Source of the DNA: Ructibacterium sp965146665
Lineage (GTDB): Bacteria; Bacillota; Clostridia; Monoglobales; Monoglobaceae
NCBI GenBank assembly: GCA_965146665.1
Contig: CBCTHE010000017.1
Coordinates: 1-64,000, forward strand
Direction of reading: 5' to 3'
Length of the DNA: 64,000 bases
Under the pieces are notes generated by a model, which was not told the origin of the DNA, did no database searches, and saw only the letters and a program-made list of their open reading frames with translations. A program made the position numbers and the translations under genes. Shown piece after piece: positions 9,348 through 17,175 of the stretch. Numbering within the stretch: position 1 is the stretch's first letter; every line of letters starts with the position of its first letter.

Positions 9348-10310
9348 TTGCAGAAAAATACAGCTTTGACAGGCATCCGCATGGGCAGACCGGCAAAGGT
9401 TAGGATTTCCACGCGGATCGGGAGGGATTTCAGGCGGAATTACCGCCTGTATCTGCTCATGCTTCCGGTTCTCGCCTTTTATGTGATCTTTCACTATGCC
9501 CCCATGCTGGGCGCGGTGGTCGCATTTAAAAATTATTCCCCGTCTCTGGGGATCTTTGGAAGTCCCTGGGTGGGACTGACCCATTTCCGGGACTTTTTCT
9601 CCAGCTACTACTTTGTCCGGATTTTGAAGAACACACTGCTGCTGAGTACATATACGATTTTGTTCTGCTTCCCGGCGCCCATCATTCTGGCGCTGATGCT
9701 CAACGAGCTCCATTCCCGGGCATTTCTCCGGGTGACCCAGACCATTGTGTATCTGCCGCGGTTCATATCCATCATTGTCATATGCAGTTTGATCAAGACC
9801 TTTACCTATTCGGACGGGATCATCAATGACATCATGTTCAACTTCACGGGTCAGCGGGTGCCCCTGCTCCAGGAGCCTCAGTATTTCCGGACCGTTTATG
9901 TCATCTCTGAGATATGGCAGACCATGGGCTGGGACTCCATCATATATATGGCAGCCCTCGCGGGTGTGGATCAGGAGCTGTACGACGCGGCCTGTGTGGA
10001 CGGCGCGGGGAAATGGCGCCAGCTCTGGTGCGTGACCCTGCCCTCCATTGCGCCAACCATTGTGGTGCTCCTGATTATCAAGGTCGGCTCCATGATGAAT
10101 CTGGGCTATGAGAAGGTCATTCTGCTGTACAACGAGGTCACCTATGAGACGGCGGATATCATATCCTCCTTTATCTATCGGAAGGGGCTTCTGGACTTCA
10201 GCTGGAGCTACAGTACGGCGGTGGGCCTGTTCAACTCGCTGTGCAGCTTTATTCTGCTGATCGCCGCCAACGGGATCAGCAGAAAATTTACGGAAAGCAG
10301 TTTGTGGTGA
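9348..10310 (+). CDS. ABC sugar permease, LplB type (module A)
   Basis: The start is uncertain. I prefer the TTG at 9348, nine bases after GAGGAG (9333-9338); the alternatives TTG 9309 and ATG 9315 have no ribosome site. The 320-residue protein has about six membrane segments and the binding-protein-dependent transport loop (EAA loop) in the form ELYDAACVDGAGKW...LP, which contacts the ATPase. It is the first of two permeases in the operon and pairs with the one beginning at 10320. An N-terminal LPVLAFYVIFHYAPM segment and a KNYSP sequence are typical of the LplB group. It should import oligosaccharides together with the lipoprotein upstream. Confidence 0.88.
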   Translation: MQKNTALTGIRMGRPAKVRISTRIGRDFRRNYRLYLLMLPVLAFYVIFHYAPMLGAVVAFKNYSPSLGIFGSPWVGLTHFRDFFSSYYFVRILKNTLLLSTYTILFCFPAPIILALMLNELHSRAFLRVTQTIVYLPRFISIIVICSLIKTFTYSDGIINDIMFNFTGQRVPLLQEPQYFRTVYVISEIWQTMGWDSIIYMAALAGVDQELYDAACVDGAGKWRQLWCVTLPSIAPTIVVLLIIKVGSMMNLGYEKVILLYNEVTYETADIISSFIYRKGLLDFSWSYSTAVGLFNSLCSFILLIAANGISRKFTESSLW

Positions 10311-10319
10311 GGTGGGAAA

Positions 10320-11198
10320 ATGAAAAAGAGAACAGCTGGCAGTATTGCGTTTGACATCATCAACAGCACCGTATTGATACTTATATCCTGTATCATGCTC
10401 TATCCGATTCTGCATGTGTTGTTTGCCTCGGTCAGCAACAGCAGTCTGGTCATGCAGCACAGCGGCCCCCTGCTCCGGCCTCTGGGCTTCAATTTGGATG
10501 CCTATAAGGCGGTTCTTGCGGATGAGCGGGTATTTATCGGCTATAAAAACACCTTGATTATTCTGGTGGGCGGCGTGGCGCTGAACATTGTGCTCACCTG
10601 CATCGGCGCCTATTTTCTCACCCGGAAAAATGTATTCTGGCAGAAACCTGTGATGATTATGATTGTGGCCACCATGTTTATCAGCGGGGGCATGGTCCCC
10701 TTTTACCTGGTTGTAAAAAACCTGAAGCTGATTGACACCACCTGGGCGCTGATCCTTCCGGTGGCGGTCAATACCTATAATCTGATTATCATGAAGACCG
10801 GCTTTGCCGCCATACCGGACAGCCTTGAGGAGGCGGCGAAGATGGACGGGGCCAGCGACGAATGGGTTCTGGTTTTTGTCATGATTCCCCTGGCCATGCC
10901 CACCATTGCGGTATTGATCCTGTACTACGCCGTGTTTCATTGGAACGCCTGGTTCAATGCCATGATCTTTCTGCGGAACCGGGACCTGTATCCGCTCCAG
11001 CTGATCCTGCGGGAGATTCTTCTGCAGAACCAGACCGACCAGCAGGTCAGCATGGAGGCCATGCAGAATATGGAATCCGTATCCGAGAGCATCAAATACG
11101 CCACCATTATGGTCAGCGTGATCCCTGCCCTCTGTATCTACCCCTTTTTGCAGAAATACTTTGTCAAGGGTGTGATGGTCGGTGCGGTAAAGGGATGA
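10320..11198 (+). CDS. ABC sugar permease, YtcP/LplC type (module A)
   Basis: The 292-residue protein starts at an ATG behind GAGGTGGG, nine bases after the previous stop, so it is in the same operon. It has six predicted membrane segments and an EAA loop (LEEAAKMDGASD...IP). The C-terminus KGVMVGAVKG is a hallmark of the LplC/YtcP permeases and is almost identical to the module B paralogue. It forms the transmembrane channel with the permease upstream. Confidence 0.9.
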   Translation: MKKRTAGSIAFDIINSTVLILISCIMLYPILHVLFASVSNSSLVMQHSGPLLRPLGFNLDAYKAVLADERVFIGYKNTLIILVGGVALNIVLTCIGAYFLTRKNVFWQKPVMIMIVATMFISGGMVPFYLVVKNLKLIDTTWALILPVAVNTYNLIIMKTGFAAIPDSLEEAAKMDGASDEWVLVFVMIPLAMPTIAVLILYYAVFHWNAWFNAMIFLRNRDLYPLQLILREILLQNQTDQQVSMEAMQNMESVSESIKYATIMVSVIPALCIYPFLQKYFVKGVMVGAVKG

Positions 11199-11257
11199 GA
11201 AACACGGTATACCTGAGATAAAGCGAATGCAGTATTAAAGAAAGGATGGTTTGTTGT

Positions 11258-12787
11258 ATGAAAAAGTTTCAGAGGATCATGAAAAGCTGTGCCGCCGCGC
11301 TGTGTGCCGCGGTGATGATACTGTCCCTGGTCGGGTTCACCTTTGAGCCGTCGGAGGACATTGGGGCTGATAAGGCGGCCTTTACGGTTGGAGAAAACGG
11401 GCAGACTGCTGTAGAAAATCTGACGCATACCAAACCGGACTGGTATCCGGAGGTGAAGTATGCGGACGGAAAATACGGACTTTCCGCATGCACCACATGG
11501 CAGTCGCCGCTGATGCTCAACCTGGACACACAAAAATTTGCGGATATCCATAAGGTCAGAATTACTGTGGAGTGGTTTGACGCGGATCACGGCCGCGAGG
11601 AAAACGCTGAGAAATTTTACCGGTTCCGGTATGTGAACACAAAGGGCGAAGTGGTGTACACCGGATGGCTGGGTTCCTATCAAAAGACCAACCAGTGGAG
11701 GAAGGAGACGGTGGAGATCACCGACATTGACCTCAGCCAGACCAACCTCATCAGGCCGGGCTATGCGGAAAATCTGGAGCTTCTGCCAGACAACAAGGAG
11801 GCGGCTCTGCCGGACGGAGGCAGTTTCTATGGCCTGCTGGTGCACAGCATCACAGCAGAGCCCATGGACACGGCCAGCTACAGCCTTAAACAGCTGGATC
11901 TGGCGGATGCGGCGGTGTATTCCCCGGGCGGCGGGAGCACGGACCTGAGCTGGGTTACATCAAAGTATAAGCCGGATACGGAAACCCGCACGGTGACCGA
12001 CAAGGCCGGGGTCACAATGGTGGGAAAGGCCTCATCCGGCGGCGGCACGGCCAATCCGGACAAGGAGTGTTACCTGATGGTTGACCCGGAGAAATTCAAG
12101 GATGTCAGCGCGGTAAACGTGGCGGTCACCTATCTGGATTCCATAGACTCCGCCGGAAACAAGCCCTGCGTGAACATACGCTGGGCCCTGCGCACAGAGG
12201 GGGCCGGGACCTGGGGCGGCTGGGCAAAGGAGACGGGCAGCACCTGGACAACGGCCAGCGGCCTTTGGAAGACAGCGGTTTTTACACTGACGGACTGTGA
12301 TTTTCGGGATGGGACCAAACTGAGCCAGTACACTCCTCACAATCTCGGACTCTATACCACAAACAATGCCTGTGACATGAATACACCGGAGGATTCCTCG
12401 GATGATTTTTACGGGCTTTTGATTGGAAAGGTGGAGGTGACACCTCTCCCGGAGTACACCTTCACAGGGCTCAGGTTCACGGACCGGGAACAGAAGGAGC
12501 TCACAGCGCTCAATCCCGGCGGAGACTTTTATACGGATCTTACGGTAACCCGGACCGGCGGTACAGGTACGGCTGATGTGACTGTGATAACCATGCTCTG
12601 CGACGGACAGAACGGCTATCTGGAGCGGATCTCATATCAGACCAAGCAGATAGAACCAGATGGATCGGCCAGCTTCACCAACTGCTTCACCAATCCAGAG
12701 GACGCGGCGGGCAAGTATCTGCGCGTGATGGTCTGGGATTCCATGCAGGGGATGCGGCCGATCTCCAATGAGCTTATCTGCAGGTAG
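11258..12787 (+). CDS. secreted protein with two copies of an unrecognised beta module
   Basis: The ATG at 11258 follows AAAGGA; an earlier in-frame ATG at 11246 lacks a ribosome site. The 509-residue product has a signal peptide (about 1-27) and no SLH domain, lipobox or LPXTG anchor. Two halves are alike: each has a strand with a W or Y plus acidic motif (VEWFD; VTYLD), a W-containing turn, a T-x-x-L/I-x-D-x-D/F segment, and ends in FYGLL(V/I) followed by a V/I-rich strand. The same pattern, with WFD, a central W and YGPIVHSI, occurs at the C-terminus of the PL8 lyase encoded downstream. I do not recognise the family; a carbohydrate-binding role is inferred from its company. A third beta domain of CARDB-like look follows near the C-terminus. 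Confidence 0.7.
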   Translation: MKKFQRIMKSCAAALCAAVMILSLVGFTFEPSEDIGADKAAFTVGENGQTAVENLTHTKPDWYPEVKYADGKYGLSACTTWQSPLMLNLDTQKFADIHKVRITVEWFDADHGREENAEKFYRFRYVNTKGEVVYTGWLGSYQKTNQWRKETVEITDIDLSQTNLIRPGYAENLELLPDNKEAALPDGGSFYGLLVHSITAEPMDTASYSLKQLDLADAAVYSPGGGSTDLSWVTSKYKPDTETRTVTDKAGVTMVGKASSGGGTANPDKECYLMVDPEKFKDVSAVNVAVTYLDSIDSAGNKPCVNIRWALRTEGAGTWGGWAKETGSTWTTASGLWKTAVFTLTDCDFRDGTKLSQYTPHNLGLYTTNNACDMNTPEDSSDDFYGLLIGKVEVTPLPEYTFTGLRFTDREQKELTALNPGGDFYTDLTVTRTGGTGTADVTVITMLCDGQNGYLERISYQTKQIEPDGSASFTNCFTNPEDAAGKYLRVMVWDSMQGMRPISNELICR

Positions 12788-12848
12788 CAGAGCCGGGCGC
12801 ACCAAACACTGTGCGGAATCCAACGCTGGGAAAGGAAGGGGTTTGACA

Positions 12849-14543
12849 ATGAAACACAGAAAAGTGAAAACGGGTGTCCTCTTGCTGGTTTTGGGACTGC
12901 TGTTTCAGGCGGGACTCTGCGGTCCCGTCTTTGGGGCCGAAAGCGGCCCGGAGGAAGGCCTGCGGGTGGAACGGACCGGAGATGATCTGCTGATCAGCGG
13001 AAGCTTTGCGGGGAATACTGTCTATGCCACCCTGCTGGCCCTGTATCCGGGGCAGGAGCTGACCCTGGAATACGACGCCGTTGTGGACGCCACGGGCATG
13101 GTCAGCGGGGCGCGGATTTTGAACGTCACAGACGGGGACTTCCGCTGTGTTTTGCCTGTGGGCAAGGATGGGCCGTTCGGCGTGTACAGAATTTTTGTCA
13201 TGTACGGCGGACAGAAGTATGAGACATCCTTCCGGTTCACCAAAAGCGGGGCCGCGTACAAGGACGAGCTGAAACAGAAGCTCAACGGGGGCGCGGGGGT
13301 GCTGGATACCCTTCTGGAATATCAGGAACTGACCCTGCTGGATGCGGCGTGGTTTGCCGGCGCGCCGCGGGAGCTTGCGGCATATTTTGAGGAGCGGGTC
13401 CGCGCCCTGCTGCCGGCGGAGGACATGGACGCGTTTCTGACCCGGACCGAGGCGGAGGCGGAACTGGTCTATGCCATGGACGAGGTGAACGGGGCCAAAA
13501 CCAGGGAGGCGCTGGCCGCCGCTCTGCAGAAGCACAAAGCGCGCTTTTCTCTGGCCTTTGACGCCGGCGCGGCGGACGCGGCCCCCCTGCTGGACCAGAC
13601 CTTAAAGGAACTTCCCTACTACACGGCCGAGGCCTTTGAAGCCCTCAGCGGACGGTATATTCTCGCAAAGGTGAACGCCGCCTCCTGGGGGGGCTATCAT
13701 GATCTGTTTGTCCAGTACGCTGAGATCGGCATTGCGGATATGAACGCCGAGCTGAAAGGCCTTTCCTCCAGTCAGCAAAACGCGTTGTTCCGGCATCTGG
13801 CGGAGCTGGCGCCCTTTGACAGTCTGGACGCGTTCCGGCAGGGATTTTTGAGCGCCCGGTCGTGGGTCAAGGCACAGCAGGGCTCCGGCACAGGCGGCGG
13901 CGCGGGAGGCGGCCGAGTCTCATCCGGCACCGGCTCCGGCGGGCCGGTCACCGCGGTGCAGGAGCCGCAGAACATGGAACCCAGCCCGGCGGAGAGCCCG
14001 TTTATGGATCTGGCGGCTGTGCCCTGGGCCCGGGAGAGCATTGCCTATCTGGCCTCTGTCGGCGCGGTTTCCGGTGTTGGAGACGGCCGGTTTGAGCCAA
14101 TGGGCCCGGTGAAGCGGGAGGAATTTTTGAAAATGGCGCTCAATGTGTTCGGGTACACGGTCAGATCGGGCCGGACCCCCTTTGCGGATGTAGAGCGGGA
14201 CGCCTGGTATGAGAACTATGTGTATACCGCCTGCAGCGAGGCGGTGGTCAATGGGGTCAGCGAGACGCTGTTCGGCGTGGGAGACCCCATCACCCGGCAG
14301 GATGCCGCGGTGCTTCTGACCCGGATTTTTTCCGGCGTTGACAAGAGGCTGGATGTTACGCCGGGCGGCGCTCTGCCCGGAGACCTCAGCCAGACCGCGG
14401 ACTACGCCGCGGCTGCGGTGACCGCCATGTTCAAGGCCGGTGTGCTCAGCGGTGATGAAAACGGGGATTTTCAGCCCCAGTCACAGCTGACCAGAGCGGA
14501 GGCGGCCAAAATGATATACGGCGTGTTAAACAGCGTCAGATAG
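12849..14543 (+). CDS. SLH-anchored surface protein, module A
   Basis: The start is the ATG at 12849 behind AAGGAAGGGG; the longer upstream frame has no ribosome site. The 564-residue protein carries a signal peptide (about 1-30), a beta-rich domain (about 35-135), a long alpha-helical region (about 140-340), a Gly/Ser/Thr-rich linker, and three SLH domains over about the last 180 residues (KREEFLKMA, TRQDAAVLL, TRAEAAKMI). The beta plus helical arrangement echoes the region before the linker in the gene at the left edge of the window. It has no catalytic signature. It sits between the two-repeat protein and the SLH-X protein and probably helps display or tether the degradation machinery on the wall. 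Confidence 0.8.
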   Translation: MKHRKVKTGVLLLVLGLLFQAGLCGPVFGAESGPEEGLRVERTGDDLLISGSFAGNTVYATLLALYPGQELTLEYDAVVDATGMVSGARILNVTDGDFRCVLPVGKDGPFGVYRIFVMYGGQKYETSFRFTKSGAAYKDELKQKLNGGAGVLDTLLEYQELTLLDAAWFAGAPRELAAYFEERVRALLPAEDMDAFLTRTEAEAELVYAMDEVNGAKTREALAAALQKHKARFSLAFDAGAADAAPLLDQTLKELPYYTAEAFEALSGRYILAKVNAASWGGYHDLFVQYAEIGIADMNAELKGLSSSQQNALFRHLAELAPFDSLDAFRQGFLSARSWVKAQQGSGTGGGAGGGRVSSGTGSGGPVTAVQEPQNMEPSPAESPFMDLAAVPWARESIAYLASVGAVSGVGDGRFEPMGPVKREEFLKMALNVFGYTVRSGRTPFADVERDAWYENYVYTACSEAVVNGVSETLFGVGDPITRQDAAVLLTRIFSGVDKRLDVTPGGALPGDLSQTADYAAAAVTAMFKAGVLSGDENGDFQPQSQLTRAEAAKMIYGVLNSVR

Positions 14544-14552
14544 GAGGGCAAT

Positions 14553-17165
14553 GTGAAGAAAATACTGATCGCGATTATGATGTGCGCGCTGGTTCTGCAG
14601 GCGCCTGTGTACGCCGCAGAGCCGGAGCAGGAACTGCCGGACAGCAATACGGTGCGTCTGCTCCGGGACCTGGACGCGGTTCCGGAACTGCGGGACGGGA
14701 GCCTGAACCTCACCCGGGGTGCTTTTGCGGCCTGCGCGGCGCGGCTGGCAGGGGCAAAGCCTGCATCCTGCACCACGCCGGCCTTTGGGGATGTGGGGCC
14801 GGAGCATGCGTATTTTGCGGAGCTTTCCGCCGCCAAGGCCCTGGGCCTGATCCAGGGGGATGCGCGCGGGAACTTTGCCCCGAATGACAACATCCTCTTT
14901 GGGGACGCGGTGGAAATTTTACTGCGGCTTCTGGGGTACTATGATCTGGCGGAGGAGTTCGGGGGCCTGGACAATACGGCGGTCCGGACGGGCCTGACCA
15001 AAAACCTGCCGGCGGCGGATGGGGAATACGTGACCATGGAGCAGTATCTTGCCCTGATGTCCAACGCCCTCTCCATCAATGTGGTTTCCCAGTCTGTCCG
15101 GGGGGAGTACGAGGTGCGCAGTCACAATACCCTGCTGCAGGCATATCTGGGGCTGACCCGCCGCACGGGACAGGTGACCGCCTGCGCCTATACCGCGCTG
15201 GACGGGGTGAGCGAACTGGATGACGATTCCTTTGTGCTGGATACCCAGGACGGCGCGCTGCAGCTCAGGAGCGGCCGCGCGAAAGAGGAGCTGTTCGGCC
15301 TGCTGGGTCACAGGGCGGAGGTGTACTGCCGGGAAGAGGACGGCCGGCTGACCGCTGTCTCAATTCTTCCGGTCAGCGGAGAGCGGGTGCTCAGCATTGC
15401 CGCGCGGGACCTTGACCGGGACCGGACCACCAGAACAGCTGTGGCCTATTACGGCGGGGACAGCCGGGGCAGCCTCCGGACTGCCCGGGTTTCCAAATCG
15501 GCATTTGTGGTATATAATAGGAGCGCGGCGCCATCCTATATAGATGAGGATTTCCGCATTACGGACGGCAGGATCAAGCTGATTGATACGGATGGGGACG
15601 GCGCCTATGATGTGGCTGTGATCACCCAGTATGACTATACGCTGGTCAGATCTGTGAACACAGATGCGGAGATAATCTATGACCAGTATAACCTGAACCC
15701 GCTGAACCTGTATCTGGATGAGGTGCGGATCACGGAAAACGGCGCGCCGCTGGAGCTGGATCAGATCACCAAGTCGGACCTGATCGTGTCAGAGCGGGAC
15801 AGGCAGGGCCGGCTGACCGCTGCGCGCAGAGTGCTGGACAGACGGGTCGGGACTGTGGAGCGGACCGCGGAAGATTGTTGTGTGGTAGAAGGGGAAACTT
15901 ATCGGCTGAGCGGGTACTATACCCGGCTTATGAAGACCGGACCTGCGGAGCGTCCGGCGGAATTTATTGAAATCAAGGCGGGGGATATGGTATGCTTATT
16001 GCTGGACGAGGACAAAAATATAGCCGCGGCGGCCGCCTTGCCGGAACAGCAGGACATGCAGTACGGCTTTTTGATCGCGCTTGCACGGGAGAGCGGATTT
16101 TCGTCAACGGTCCACGCACGGATGCTCACAGAGAGCGGTGATGTGAAATACGTGGATTTGAAACCCAGAACAGTCATCGACGGCACAGCAGTACGGGAGG
16201 GGGAGGTCTTTGACTATTTCGGCCGGAATCTCTCCTGTACCGCCAGCCAGGATGTAATGGAAGTCGGCAGGGTTGTGAAGTTCATAACAGGCGAAAGCGG
16301 CCTGATTACCCGAATGGATACCGACTGCCTCAACACAGAGACCGAGGGGGTCAGGGACAGCGTACAGCGGGCCATCCCACGCAGGGAGATCATCTGGTCC
16401 AAGGAGTCCGGAAGCCTTTCGGGCTATGCCCGGGTGGACGGCACCACCAGGATTTTCATGGCGCCGGCAAAGATGAGCGGTGACGACAGGGACTATGGTG
16501 TGGTGCTCACCACGGCAATGACCTCCGGCAAGGCCTATGAGGTGGAGGTGTATGATGTGGCCCGGGACGGCAGGGCCGGCGCGGTCAGCCTTTTTATTGA
16601 CAGCAATGTCACCACCTTTATCGACGGCTGGGATCCGGTCTATATGATTGACGAATTCTTCACATCCATGGACGAGGAGAACGGCACAGTGGAGAAGATA
16701 CAGGCGTATTCTCTTAACGGGGCCCAGGAGCTGACCTTAAAGGAGGGGGTGAGCACGGCCGGTCTGGGCAAGGGGGACCTGATCCGCTGCGGCATTGATT
16801 TCAGCGGCAAAGTGGACAACATTGAGACCGTTCTCTCCCTCAGACAGTCTGCCGGAAAGCCGTTTATGAGCCACACGGCATTTACGGGTTCCTACTGGTT
16901 CTATTTCGGGGAGGTCATCCACACGGAGGGGAACACGGCGTTTGTCCGCTTGAATGAGGATGGCACAGATACCCGGTACTTTGATTTTTCCCGGCCGCTG
17001 TCCGGCAGATGCCACTATCTGTACGACGGAAAGACGGAAAAGATCACAGTCATGGACATGGCCGACCTGATCGGAACCGAGAGTGCCGGCGGCGCGTCCT
17101 GGGTGCTGATGTACGCCTGGAAAGGTCAGGTGGTGGACGTCTTTGCCTATCAGAACATAAAGTGA
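14553..17165 (+). CDS. SLH-X surface protein, module A copy
   Basis: GTG start at 14553 behind AGGAGGG; the ATG two bases earlier runs into a stop at once. The 870-residue protein has a signal peptide (about 1-22) and N-terminal SLH-type repeats (about 45-165), in contrast to the C-terminal SLH triplets of its neighbours. The remaining 700 residues are a series of small beta domains. One contains LIDTDGDGAYDVAVI, an Asp/Gly loop that looks calcium-binding. The protein at 41969 has the same architecture, the same block (LIDNNGDKAYDV) and near-equal length, and likewise precedes a secreted lyase. I do not recognise a named family for the beta part. A scaffold or glycan-capture role is inferred from the repeated position. 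The next gene follows ten bases later. Confidence 0.75.
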   Translation: MKKILIAIMMCALVLQAPVYAAEPEQELPDSNTVRLLRDLDAVPELRDGSLNLTRGAFAACAARLAGAKPASCTTPAFGDVGPEHAYFAELSAAKALGLIQGDARGNFAPNDNILFGDAVEILLRLLGYYDLAEEFGGLDNTAVRTGLTKNLPAADGEYVTMEQYLALMSNALSINVVSQSVRGEYEVRSHNTLLQAYLGLTRRTGQVTACAYTALDGVSELDDDSFVLDTQDGALQLRSGRAKEELFGLLGHRAEVYCREEDGRLTAVSILPVSGERVLSIAARDLDRDRTTRTAVAYYGGDSRGSLRTARVSKSAFVVYNRSAAPSYIDEDFRITDGRIKLIDTDGDGAYDVAVITQYDYTLVRSVNTDAEIIYDQYNLNPLNLYLDEVRITENGAPLELDQITKSDLIVSERDRQGRLTAARRVLDRRVGTVERTAEDCCVVEGETYRLSGYYTRLMKTGPAERPAEFIEIKAGDMVCLLLDEDKNIAAAAALPEQQDMQYGFLIALARESGFSSTVHARMLTESGDVKYVDLKPRTVIDGTAVREGEVFDYFGRNLSCTASQDVMEVGRVVKFITGESGLITRMDTDCLNTETEGVRDSVQRAIPRREIIWSKESGSLSGYARVDGTTRIFMAPAKMSGDDRDYGVVLTTAMTSGKAYEVEVYDVARDGRAGAVSLFIDSNVTTFIDGWDPVYMIDEFFTSMDEENGTVEKIQAYSLNGAQELTLKEGVSTAGLGKGDLIRCGIDFSGKVDNIETVLSLRQSAGKPFMSHTAFTGSYWFYFGEVIHTEGNTAFVRLNEDGTDTRYFDFSRPLSGRCHYLYDGKTEKITVMDMADLIGTESAGGASWVLMYAWKGQVVDVFAYQNIK

Positions 17166-17175
17166 GGTGGTTTGG

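Noticed and set aside
9195..10940. 581-codon minus-strand frame opposite the permeases
   Set aside because: Composition is rich in His, Gln and Arg without hydrophobic cores, as expected for the antisense of membrane-protein genes; spans two real genes.
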